Shown here: one piece after another, positions 45,760 through 55,556 of the stretch
Numbering within the stretch: position 1 is the first letter of the stretch
Layout: every line of letters starts with the position of its first letter
Source: Chionoecetes opilio
Taxonomy: Eukaryota; Arthropoda; Malacostraca; Decapoda; Majidae
Length of the DNA stretch: 64,000 nt
Direction: 5' to 3'
NCBI GenBank assembly: GCA_016584305.1
Contig: JACEEZ010018888.1
Location: 98,940-162,939 of the forward strand
Position numbers and translations under genes: made by a program
The notes under the pieces: model-generated
Databases searched by the model: none
The model's input: the letters and a program-made list of their open reading frames with translations, nothing else
Told to the model about the DNA's origin: nothing

Positions 45760-47225
45760 AGAGGAAGTGAGAGCGCAAGAGACATCTGGCAGCGTGAGCT
45801 TCCCAGAAAACTCGCCATTCTGAGAAATTAGAGAATGTAAGCTCAGAATGGTATTAGTGATATATTTAATGCTTGAGAAATTTATATACTTCAGGCTGTC
45901 AATAGGGAAAAGTCGAGCAGGGAAATTAGCTACAAATCCTTCGTGCAGTTTTTCAGGAAAGGTATTCAAATAGTAAGAGCGCAAATAGCAAGCCATAAGA
46001 ATTGCGAAATGACCGGAAACTTTCTGATACAATGCACCTTCGGGACATACTACAGACACATAGAATGTTTGTGTAAAGAAGAAATAGTGATGTCCAAAGA
46101 AACTTTTGTGAAAATCGTCGTCGTCGTCGTCGTCGAATATGGTCGTGAAATCAAGTGGGTGTAAGGACATAACGATAAGGCCTGAGAAGCATTTGCCTGA
46201 GTTAGCACTACCTCACAAATACCGTCACCTATAGGTAAGAAGGCAAAGAGAGATGCGGGGCAAAAATACAGGTTCAAATATTCAGTACGGCACCTATCCA
46301 AATCAGACATGCTCCCAGTAGCATACTGGTTATATTTATTATTAATCAACACCACAGTACTTGTTTGATTCAGTATCATAACAGATTCGTTTACTGAAAA
46401 AGGAAACGGTTCAATTCTGTGAACATCAAACACATGCTTGGATCGAAAAGGAACATGTTTAACAACGGCATCTGACGTTAGCACTGATTCAAGGAGAGGG
46501 TAATAGTGTTGAATACCATTTAAATCAAACAAAGGTTTCAACTTGTAATTTGTCTTTTCTAAGTTCAAGGCATGCATAAAATCCTTAACAGGAAAGAGTG
46601 AAGAAGTGACCCTTCCACGCGCTGCGTCAACCATATTTGTTAGTATCTGTTTGTTAGTTCTTACAATAGAATTAACCGAATTAGTCAAAACAGGCAGTGC
46701 TTGCTCCAACACAGTAAAAGTTTTGTAAAAGTTGTGCTCAGATTGAATAGTATTTAAGGTCTTCCTCAAGGAGTCAGTGAAAGAGGCAAGATATACTACT
46801 TGACTTTCAAGTCTGGCAATATTTATGCAATTTAAATGAATGGGTTTGTTATTAGAGGAAGCCAAGGAGGCCAGTTGATTATAACGGTCTCTAAGTTCTT
46901 CTACATCCTCATTCATTGCTGTACCAAATAGCATACGTGAGAGCTGTCCAATACCGTCAATGAATCCCCGCTTTGTGCGGTTAGTTACTTTTAACCCGTC
47001 ATAGTTTTCCAAAGCTAAGTTGACAGTGTCGTTCAGGTATTGCACTCTAGCAGTTAAAAGGATAAGAAAGGATCTAGGGTACTTTGCCGGAACGTAGGAC
47101 TCCAACTTTAAGAGGGCTTCATCCAGTTGTTCCGTTAATTTTCTCAGTTTACTTGGGATTTCCACCAAAGTAGCATAGGGATAACGTACCCACAAAACAT
47201 TCTCCACCAAGGTAACCCTTCACAA
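45760..47225 (-). pseudogene. env: F-type envelope glycoprotein (Env), frameshifted
   Basis: The largest frame spans 47225-46050; its first listed residue at 47210 is a TTG codon. A furin-type site RTKR (residues 78-81 counted from 47210) is directly followed by a hydrophobic, glycine-containing segment (82 to about 100) like the fusion peptide of baculovirus-F-like envelopes. A long helical, cysteine-poor region follows, and later a cluster of cysteines. At 46117-46134 a GAC/CGT trinucleotide run coincides with a frame change. The remaining C-terminal part reads in another frame to about 45770. In the family the protein mediates membrane fusion; this copy is broken and upstream frames are separated by a stop. 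Confidence 0.82.
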
Positions 47226-47247
47226 GGGAGCGGTTAGGGCTCCCGGC

Positions 47248-47313
47248 TTAAGATGAGCAGGTTTTCAGAGCCAAAATAGAATGCAGGATGAAGAAGAGGA
47301 ATTGGACAGACAT
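47248..47313 (-). CDS. Candidate env signal-peptide exon start (fragment)
   Basis: A 21-codon minus-strand frame starts at ATG 47313 and ends at TAA 47248. After the Met it is strongly hydrophobic, like a signal peptide, with a cysteine shortly after. Immediately upstream lies a splice-acceptor-like TTTTCTGTTCCAG. Errantivirus env is made from a spliced RNA, so this fits the beginning of Env, now out of frame with the main env segment 20-odd bases away. Confidence 0.5.
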   Translation of the reverse strand: MSVQFLFFILHSILALKTCSS

Positions 47314-47319
47314 CTCTGG

Positions 47320-48310
47320 AACAGAAAAGCTATCATTTACGAGGGCGTAAATTATAAGCATGAGTTTGGTTAGTAGGAACAATATATTTGTTAGTTTTCA
47401 AGCCGCATAGCATCGCTTAGTTTAGCAGTTTCTACTAAGCATAAATCAGGCTTGGCATAGGCCTTTAGACGCAGAGGCCAGAGGTCCCATGTACTGATAT
47501 GTTTACATTTTTTACGTTTTCCCGTGCGGGCAACATGGGTGAGTAATCATTTTTTCGTAAATAGTTTTATTCGTTTACTCCACATAAGAGCCCCTCTCAG
47601 TAATGAAGTTACTTTCATAGTATCATGAATTACTCACATACATATCCCATACACTTCAATCTCCATGTTAATCACAATCTTCGTATAATGAATGAATATC
47701 TGTAGTACTTGTATTGTCTTAGACATGATTAATATGAAACGTGATAAATATGAGGTACATCAGTATTATTGTTCAAGTGAAGTATGACTGTAAGAAAGTT
47801 ACGGATCAAGTGGCATAGCATGTGTATATAGAAATTCTTCGAAACGTATCAGGAAGATACGCTGCCAGACGTACGATCGCACGGGTGGCTGAAAAGGGAG
47901 GGAGGGGGTGCTTGGGATAAAGAACACGTGTTTTAGTCTGAAGAAAGTGTTCGTACCTTAGGCATCAACACACTGCTGTACACATTAATTTTTTCTTATA
48001 TACTTTGCTGGTATTCGTCAGTTGCATTTATATATAGATAAATCAAGAAAGTTCTTCTGTGTAGGAAAAGTTGTATATTTCGGGCCCCTTTCATACTATA
48101 ATAATAGGAATAGTGGGCGCGCAGTGAATCATTGACAAATGTTTATTCTACGTTTAAAAATGTCCAATTTTCATTAAAAACATGCGAGAAAATTATCTAC
48201 ATATATTAATGTAACGAAACAGCAACAGAAAAGGTCTTATAGTAAAGCCCGCAATAGTACTTTTTTCCCATGAAAAAATAGAAACACTGGCGTTGTGTAG
48301 CAACCCCAGC
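47320..48310. other. pol-env interval, no gene recognised
   Basis: About 1 kb of AT-rich sequence between the end of integrase (near 48320) and the envelope start. Short frames only. In spliced-env elements an interval is possible, but this is long and may include unrecognised insertion. Confidence 0.45.
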
Positions 48311-48607
48311 TTTCAATGTCTATTCACCTATTGGTCCGTTTAAGTTGATCATTGTGAATGACTTCTAATGTATTTAACCACGGATCCAAAATACCAAACT
48401 TATTTCCATGGAGTTACTTAACTACCAGGCACGGACTCACAAATTTAGGAGCTAATTTAGAGTTCCGTTCTGGGACTCGAATCATGACAGAGTCACCAAC
48501 CCGGATTTGAACGGGTGAAGAGCGTTGGTGTTGTTGCGAGCACATAGCAGTCTTGGAAGCCTGTAATTTATCTCTGACATCGGAATATAAGTCCGAGAAA
48601 ACTTTAA

Positions 48608-50028
48608 AGTAATCGTCCAGATCATTTCATCATTCCTGATTTAATGCAATCAAATCATAGCCATTAACGAGTATATCAACAATACGTCGTCACTTTTTGT
48701 ATCCAGTCAGCCGTTTTTAAATAATCCGCAATCAAAATCTGCAAATTCCCCGAGTTTTCAAAACGCTCTCAAGGTTTGCAGACGCTCATGCTCGGGCTCG
48801 GTGACGTAGCATCAGGGAGGCTCATCTTCCCGCGCTTGATCAGAGGCACGTAAACACAGAGATAAATATAGTACTTGAAGATATTTGGGTGTTTCTGATA
48901 GATTTTTTTTGCTATATGCCACATGCATGCGTCCTTTATGGGTGCAGCAAGACAGCTGTGCCTTTCGAGAAAAGTTTGCACACGGAAAGGAGTGCCGTGT
49001 GTAGGGTGATACACGCCTATAGTGTGTTGGGGCGAGCAGTTGTGTTGAGAAACGGTGTGTAGTGAGGGTACACATCGGGTGAAAGACTGGGTGAGAGTGT
49101 GCAGCGCGACTAGTCACCTACCCAGTGTGTGGGGTTGGGACGACGAGTGTGAGGTGAGCCTGTGTACACGGGTGTGCTGGACAAGGGCGGCGCCCCCCCC
49201 GTAAGACAGTGACTCAGTCCAACACCATACCAGACCAGGTGGCCCTGTTAGACAGGGACGCCAGGACTGGCAGCAGCGGTGGACCACCACGACTGTGAGG
49301 CTTTACCTCTTAACAAGACCAAGTAAACCAAGTAAACCAGTTGTGGAGTGGGCGTGCCCTGTGGTGAGAGACCCTGTGGTGGTGTGGCTGTCACTTTCTG
49401 CCTTCCCGCCCGCATATTTTCCAACTCTATGCTGTAGTTAATGCTAGTATGTGGTTTCCGAGTAATGACGTTTGACTGTAGCTCCAAAACTAACCATAGG
49501 ATTTTCTCGAAAGTACCTTCATTGTGATTCCCACACACACATGGTTTAACCTTATTTACCAATCCATGTTTGGAGAAGTGCCAGGTCCTCCTGCTAAAAC
49601 CTCAGGCTCTGCTAACACCTGTTCATCCACCTCGTACTCGGGCTCAAACATATAGGATCCCATGACAATCTGAGGTTCGTTTTCCTCATAGTATACGCGA
49701 CCAGCGTCATTTCTTTCGGTGTCAGATTGAGCATCGTACTCTAAATCTGTCACAGCGACAGATTCACTGTCTGACACCGAAGTACAATCGCTCATCATAA
49801 CATTTGCCGACAGGTGTCAGACAGAGTGTCTGCGGGCGTCCCTGTTCTGACGTCATCAATAACAGTCGTAGCCCTGTTGGAGGGAAGATTTTTTTTTCGC
49901 GCGCTTTTTACAAAAGTCGTGTTTTTACGGAAATAAGGCCTGAAAATCAATTATTTTTGGTGGATTAGGTGTTTTGAATGTACATTCAACATAATTCGGC
50001 AAAAAAAAAATGGGTCTGGACGATTACT
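48608..50028 (-). mobile_element. TTAA-flanked DNA transposon, copy B (with transposase start)
   Basis: Ends AGTAATCGTCCAGATC (48608) and, inverted, AGTAATCGTCCAGACC (50028) lie between TTAA (48604-48607 and 50029-50032). The element sits in the C-terminal part of the minus-strand integrase gene, and the two flanks are consistent with a single TTAA before insertion. Of the three copies this one has the least tandem repeat and keeps an acidic protein start (49556-49798). It is the best guide to the ancestral element, although the catalytic domain is missing. Confidence 0.92.
49556..49798 (-). pseudogene. Acidic transposase-like N-terminus (piggyBac-type?)
   Basis: An 80-codon frame starting with two ATGs (49798) encodes MMSDCTSVSDSESVAVTD, then YDAQSDTERNDAG and a run of Glu/Asp/Pro. 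An acidic, serine-rich N-terminal region is characteristic of piggyBac-family transposases, and the host element has TTAA ends. The frame reaches TAA right after ATGGATTG|GTAAATAAG, a good splice-donor context, so it may be a first exon. The DDD catalytic domain is absent. The first 18 codons recur in copy C. Family assignment is inference. Confidence 0.55.
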
Positions 50029-50140
50029 TTAAGTTGACATTTAGCATAACCATCAACATTGTACACAGGTTTTTGAAGGCTACTAAGCAAGTCAAATGCT
50101 ATCTCATGCTATGGGAGTCAAATGCTATGGGAGTCTTTTC

Positions 50141-51061
50141 CAAAGGTGGGCATTCCGCAATTTTAGTCCGCAATTCCGCAATTCCGCAACTTGCGGAATG
50201 ATAATTCGGTTGCGGAATTGCGCAATTACGGATGCCTGAAAAAATTGCGGAATTGCGAATTACGGACCGCCAAAATTTTGAAACGCAATCGCAATAACTT
50301 GCGGAATGGGTAATTCGGTTGCGGAATTGCGCAATTACGGATGCCTGAAAAAAATCCAGAATTGCGGGTTGCGGACCGCCAAAATTTTGAAACGCAATCG
50401 CAATAATTGTGACGGTCACCACCTTCAAAGTGGCAAGTGCCCGCGTGAACATAAGTTCCCACCAAATATTGTGGAGACGACACTGCCAACGGCCAACTTG
50501 CTAAGTGTAGCACAGTCACTCAGTCAGTGCGTGCTGGAACTTGGGATTGAGAGCGTGTACGCTGGCCGTGTGTGTGATTAGTTGCCAACCTCCACATGCT
50601 GAACCAGAAGAAGTGGGAGGAGGAGGAGGAGGAGGAGGAGGAAGAGGAAGATTAGTAAATTACTTAGATTAGTGATTACTAGCCAGTAGACTGTGAGGTG
50701 TAAAAGTAAAGAAAAACACTAAAAGAGACAAAGACTTAATTGTGCAGGACAAGTAACAAGTATAGACAGAAACAGAATAGGAATACAGAAGTATTAAACA
50801 CTAATAAAGAGTCTAGAGACATTTTTTGTTTTAATTGTAGGTGTTTAAGAGTCTAGAGATGTTTAAGAGTCTAGAGACATTTTTTGTTTTAATTGTAGGG
50901 GTTTTGTTTTAATTGTAGGTGTCAAAATTAGTTTGCGGAATTGCGATTGCGAAAAGGCCTATCTGAAAAAAATTGCGGAATTGCGATTGCGGACTGGTGC
51001 AGGTCGGAATTGCGGAATTGCGATTGCGGAATTGGAAAAAAAATTGCGATGCCCACCTCTG
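50141..51061. mobile_element. hAT-type MITE in integrase, perfect 8-bp TSD
   Basis: Ends CAAAGGTGGGCATTCCGCAA (50141) and, inverted, CAGAGGTGGGCATCGCAATT (51061) are of the CAGRGGTGGGCA type common in hAT elements. Both sides carry GTCTTTTC (50133-50140 and 51062-51069). The interior has repeated GCGGAATTGCG/CAATTCCGC motifs. These include two near-identical ~115-bp direct units at 50165-50290 and 50295-50405 and a third motif cluster at 50930-51050. A GA-rich tract lies at 50605-50650. No transposase. Confidence 0.93.
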
Positions 51062-52480
51062 GTCTTTTCTCCATACCAAAAATAATAAAATAAGGAGTTT
51101 GACCTGTCGACTCACAAATATTGCAATTAACGCATGCAGCAACATGGGGTAACCAATCTTCCCAACTTTCAAGCAAGCCACCAACAACTGGGCGCAAAGC
51201 TTCCAGGACTTTCCTGTTCGCATGCTCAACTAAACCGTTACTGGCAGGGTGATAAGTTACCGTGAATGTTTGTTTGATGTTGAACTGCCCACAAATTTCA
51301 TTAAGAAGCGCATTATTAAATTCCGCGCCATTGTCACTCATTAAAACTCGAGGAGTTGAGTATGGACAAAATAAGTTGGTGATCAATGCGTGTGCAATCG
51401 CTTTGGCAGTTTTAGCCATCACAAGGGCCAAAACAACATACCTTGAGAAGTAATCAACACATACTAACAGGTATTTAGACCCTTGACGACTAGAAGGAAG
51501 CTGTAATAGATCAATAGCAACAATGTCACAAGGACGCTCAGGAGTTGGATATTCCAAAATTGGTGCTGGCTTTGGCACCGTACCCTTATGCACAGCACAT
51601 TTCACGCACTTAGCTACATATGCGTCTACATAACCGCATTTTAGGCCAAAAATAACTAGTGCGGGCCGCAGAAAGAGTACGCTCCTTTCCCGGGTGACCG
51701 CGGCTATTACAGCATCATGAACTAGTTGCAGTACCACAGGTACAAATGACTCAGTTATCACAAATTGGCTCACCGGGGTCCGCTTATCTGGCCAAAATCT
51801 ACAAAGGACCTGATTAGGTGATAAGAAAAATTGTGAAAAAGGAATAGGCATTTTAGGTAATGTTGACTGGTCACCCGATTCCAGAGCATATATCACTTTA
51901 CTCCACACGTCATGTTGACGTTGGGCAACAGCTAGTTCATGTAGTGAAAATTTTTGAACTATAGGGGACTTGTCCGTCACCAGTCCAACATGTACATTTC
52001 TAGAAACCGCATCAGCCACAACATTGGCTCGACCTGGCAAGTACTTAGAAGTTGAATTGAATTCCTGTATTGCCAAAAACCAACGCGCGAGTCTTCCTGA
52101 AAGGTTTTTCCCTTTAAAAAGTTCAGTGACAGCTGTGTGATCAGTATATACGGTTATATCATAACCTAGGATATAATTTCTAAAATGTTTTAGAGCCCAG
52201 TCAACTGCGCGTGATTCCAGGTGAGTTACTGAGTAATAAGACTCTGCCGGAAGTAAAGTTCTACTCGCGAACGCAACAGCGCGATTTTTTCCGCGTGCGT
52301 CAGTCTGCATCAATACAGCACCCAGCCCTAAAGCAGAGGCATCCGTGTAAAGAACAAAAGGAACCTAATAGTCTGGGAATGCCAAGACAGGGGCAGCAGT
52401 TAGGGCGACTTTTAGATTTTGAAAAGAGCTTTCATATACAGCGTTCCAATTAAAGTGTACGTCCTTTTTTAATAGGTTTG

Positions 52481-53035
52481 TTAAGGGCGATGCAGCCGCT
52501 GCAAAATTGGATATAAATGATCTATATTAACCACACAACCTAATGAAAGAACAGAACAGACATTGTCTACATTTTGAGGTCGCGGGAAATTTGTAACTGC
52601 AGTTATTTTATCTGACATTGTATGAAGTCCATCACCATCTACCACATGGCCTAAAAAGGTAATTTTAGACTTAAAGAATTCACATTTAGTCAGTTTTGCC
52701 TTGAGTCCAGCATCTTTCAACTTCAGGAGTATTGCTTCTAAATTAGCAAAATAAGACACCGAGTCTTTGCTGCAAATTATAAGATCATCAAGGTAAGCAT
52801 AGACATTTTTGCCTAGCATATCGGAAAATAAAATATTAATCATTCTTTGAAAAGTAATAGGGGCTGACTTTAAACCAAATGGCATTCTGAGCCACTCATA
52901 GTGTCCACTAGGAGTGCTAAAGGCAGTAACTTCCCTAGATGCAGGAGCCATTGACACCTGCCAGTAGCCACTAACCAAATCAAGGCTACTGAACATAGTT
53001 ATGGAAATTATCCACCAACCACCCTCTCATAATTG
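52481..53035 (-). pseudogene. pol: Errantivirus-like reverse transcriptase, partial
   Basis: The best frame (52996-52481) begins in the finger/palm junction with SSLDLVSGYWQV (first catalytic Asp), then RMPFGLKSAPITFQRMI. The catalytic box YLDDL and LGHVV follow. Weak continuity with a one-base shift extends it to about 53035. The N-terminal third of RT and everything upstream is missing. The frame ends in a shifted region near 52500. Copies RNA to DNA in the family; inactive here. Confidence 0.88.
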
Positions 53036-53040
53036 GTAGA

Positions 53041-53698
53041 GTGGTGGTTTGTTTCCCCCCCCCCCTAGTGAGGGAGTTATTGTCCGCTCATCAAAGGGAT
53101 GCGTATAGGGATGTATATATATAATTTAAATGGTAATGGGTATTATTTAAGGTAATTTAAGTAAATTATAAGTACTGGGATAATATTAATGAACATTCTC
53201 AGTGCTATTAACCATTTGCACCTTATATAATTATCACCTTGGTTTGAAGCGCGGTCATTGGCTATCGTCATTAGATTCTAGGCCATAGGCCTAGAATCTA
53301 ATCATACACGTGGCACGTCAATACTAGAATCATTATACACGTGGCTAAGGATTAGTAGCCGGGCCTCGCAGCCGCTCACGGAAAGTTAGTACTTTTCCAG
53401 ACCCTCGCGGAGTAACATCTATTATTAAATATATACGTAGGCTACTTGTATATATATCAGTTCACTCCACACCTCTATCGAGTTAATATCTCTTCTCTGA
53501 TTATAATGAAGAGATTTGTACATACGTTCATTTTGTACATATAGTGTTAAACCAATAGGACGTGTTAGAATCAACACAGATAACAATCCGCCGCGTCAAG
53601 ATAACTGAGTTATGAAAACCTACTTGACGCCCAGCACTCGCTTCCAGCCCTCCGCTTCTGTACATCACGGGCGGCCTGATCACGCGCTGACCACTTCT
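53041..53698. other. No gene; junction between two retroelements
   Basis: Starts at a run of 12 C, contains a 28-bp palindrome-like TTAGATTCTAGGCCATAGGCCTAGAATCTAA segment near 53270-53300 and AT-rich sequence with TATA-like stretches. It is not duplicated at 60 kb, so it is outside the repeated LTR. It may be host DNA or an unshared LTR extension. Confidence 0.5.
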
Positions 53699-54757
53699 AG
53701 TCTTCCAAATATCTTTGTTTTATATCACTACACTATTCCTTTGAAAAACGCGTTCGTACGGTCGTTCTGGATTAAGTTTAATACCCTCCCCGTTGATTGT
53801 ACTTATGAATTAAATTTTTCTTCTTCAAATTAAGAGAATTGTGTTATAGTTACTCCATTCGTAGGTATATTTGCTTCCCCAGCTAATAAGAATCATTCGA
53901 CACTTCGTGTCCTCTTTGATGAAGACTCTAGTGAGTATTTGAACATTCGTTAATTCCCGCGTTTTAGCTGTCCTCAGTCCTCCATGACGAGCCATGCGAA
54001 GGCATTCGCTTCTTCTCCGTCTCCCAGGTAAGGTGTTAACGTTTTCGTCTCCTTTTTTACTTTTTTTCTTGTGATGTGATATCTTAACCAGTGTTAGTCT
54101 CCTCCCCATCCCCCCCCCCCCCCGCCTAACAAAGTGATTCGCTTCTTCTCCGTCTCCCAGGCAAAGCGTGGGGACGTTTCAAAGTGGAAACACGTATTCA
54201 CACATGGTCATATTTGCACAAACATTATCAGTACTCCCACACTTGACTCCTCTATATTTCCATGTCTAAGTTAGATGATTATTCTGTATAGGGTTAGGGT
54301 GTAGGCCTATGAATATAGTCCGTGTGGAAGGTTATGCTCTTCAGAGGCTTTCCTCCCGTGATAACCCATGAATATGCATAAGTTTAAGGATGAGTAACCT
54401 TTGTTGTTAAATAAACCAAATAAGTTAAAGTAGGAATTCTTTTTTTCTTGCAAAACCCCAGGTGACTATTCTCTGCTGTGGAAATACTTCTCCACGTTTC
54501 CGAAAGAGTTTCAGACTTACTCGGTATACTAATAGTATCCCCATGACTACCGTAATCTTTATATATATTAAATCGTGTTCAAGGGGTAGACCATAGGAAT
54601 ACCCGCATGGACTGGTGGCAGCATTTCCCTTCTAAATAAAAAATCATTTCATCGTTATAAGCTATAACTAACAAATACTTCTTTCAGTAGAGAATTAATC
54701 TTAATTAATTTCATTCCAACTCACAATTGTTAAACGCTTAAAAACACGGGCATCACA
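53699..54757 (+). repeat. 5' LTR
   Basis: About 1,059 bases, over 90% identical by eye to the second copy at 60198 onwards (sharing for example ATTCGACACTTCGTGTCCTC and CAAGGGGTAGACCATAGGAA). Ends ACGGGCATCACA. Contains the intact TTAA (54730-54733) at which the 3' LTR received the copy C insertion. A C-run of variable length lies at about 54106-54123. Confidence 0.88.
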
Positions 54758-54777
54758 CTGGTGGCAGCGGTGGGATC
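54758..54777 (+). other. Primer-binding site (candidate)
   Basis: CTGGTGGCAGCGGTGGGATC begins directly after the LTR end, where a tRNA primer would anneal. TGGTGGCAGCGGTGGGAT-type sites are familiar behind Gypsy-type LTRs. I cannot name the tRNA from memory with confidence. Confidence 0.7.
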
Positions 54778-54944
54778 TTATTTCCTACAAATAACAGCAC
54801 CAGAATCTCACCTTGGGAAAATAGCTAGATAAAGTCAAATTTCGGTAAATTTTCATACAGTAGTCGATCATTATAGTAGGTTCATTAGATCTTTCCCCCA
54901 TAAACCAAACACCCTACACACATGAACCATATGACCATGTGGAA

Positions 54945-55556
54945 ATGAACTGTAAGAAGGGCCGCATCTCAGCCATCACAGCCGCCACCGCGCCACAGCG
55001 TGCTCACAGCCATCCCAGCCACTTCAGCCAGGCCGCATGCCGCGCGTCACCGCCACCATGCCCGCGACATATCTGCCGCGCTTCACCGCCGCTGCCGCCG
55101 TGTCTAGCCGCCGCGCCTAGCCACACCATCATGTCGAAGAGAGGACGTGGAGCCTCGTCAGGAGGGAAGTCCTGGATCTCTCTCAGCCTACCCGTAAACG
55201 TCGTCATGAGTTACGCTAATAACCCAAGCATTAAGAACATGTACATCATCGCCGCTGTGAACGACATCGTGGACGCCACCTTCAAGAAGGGCGACACAGG
55301 CTCAGGCAGGGACACACTCTTAGTGTCCAAGATTCTCGAAGATTTCCCAGACAAGAAAATGGTTACCTTCTCGGTTGTCCCATCGCCTAAGGTATCCGAC
55401 CCGGTGGTCGAGCCATACAAAGCCACACTATCCACCCACCGTCTGGCCGAGGACGCCGGCGATACTTGCTGCATCGATAGCAAGAAGCTCGACGACATCT
55501 GCTTCCGCACTCTCAAGCTACAGAACCCGACCTACGGAGACCTCCTAGAAGACTAA
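54945..55556 (+). CDS. Chimeric ORF: ribosomal protein L23 (uL14) N-terminus fused to beta-tubulin segment
   Basis: Open from GTG 54939 with in-frame ATGs at 54945 and 55131, stop at 55554-55556. I favour ATG 55131 (141 codons), because there the protein begins [13 protein letters not shown], the hallmark start of L23/uL14, and continues [11 protein letters not shown]...KNMYII...ATFKKG (54 residues, with a ~14-residue deletion relative to L23). It then passes at about 55293 into [39 protein letters not shown] and [16 protein letters not shown]. These are beta-tubulin residues from the GTGSG nucleotide loop (about 142) to about 225. The 62-codon Ala/Pro/His-rich stretch before ATG 55131 looks like translated leader. 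Codon third positions are GC-rich, unlike the flanks. Neither ribosome nor tubulin function is expected from such fragments. Function and expression are unknown, but no stop or frameshift breaks it. Confidence 0.85.
   Translation: MNCKKGRISAITAATAPQRAHSHPSHFSQAACRASPPPCPRHICRASPPLPPCLAAAPSHTIMSKRGRGASSGGKSWISLSLPVNVVMSYANNPSIKNMYIIAAVNDIVDATFKKGDTGSGRDTLLVSKILEDFPDKKMVTFSVVPSPKVSDPVVEPYKATLSTHRLAEDAGDTCCIDSKKLDDICFRTLKLQNPTYGDLLED

Larger units (their letters stand above)
48310..52395 (-). pseudogene. pol: Errantivirus-like pol: RNase H and integrase
   Basis: On the minus strand 52395-51950 is RNase H (MQTDARGKNRAVAFASR, then VYTDHTAVTELFKGK and GRANVVADAVSR). From about 51740 the integrase zinc module is partly lost (HDAV..., C-VKC present, second His missing). 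The catalytic triad is intact: AIDLL, MSDNGAEF and NGLVEHAN. The frame is interrupted by the hAT MITE at 51061. The C-terminal domain continues at 50140-50033 with a frameshift and, beyond copy B, at 48603-48320 with one stop near 48410. A frame break near 52365 separates it from RT. Confidence 0.85.
45560..53040 (-). mobile_element. Errantivirus-like Gypsy element with envelope gene, truncated
   Basis: A minus-strand LTR-retrotransposon or endogenous retrovirus-like element. From right to left it has RT, RNase H, integrase and an F-type envelope. The order pol then env and the envelope type are those of the Gypsy/errantivirus group. gag, protease and the 5' LTR are gone: similarity stops near 53040 at a C-run. 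It is interrupted by a hAT MITE (50141-51061) and by TTAA element copy B (48608-50028), each with clean target duplications. Stops and frameshifts show it is defunct. The 3' LTR limits are not resolved; the shared 3' sequence runs to about 45560. Confidence 0.85.

Noticed and set aside
54939..54947. Translation start of the chimera at 54939
   Set aside because: The codon is GTG; in a eukaryote the plausible starts are ATG 54945 or, better, ATG 55131.
55004..55516. Minus-strand ORFs opposite the chimera
   Set aside because: Shadows of the GC-rich plus-strand frame.
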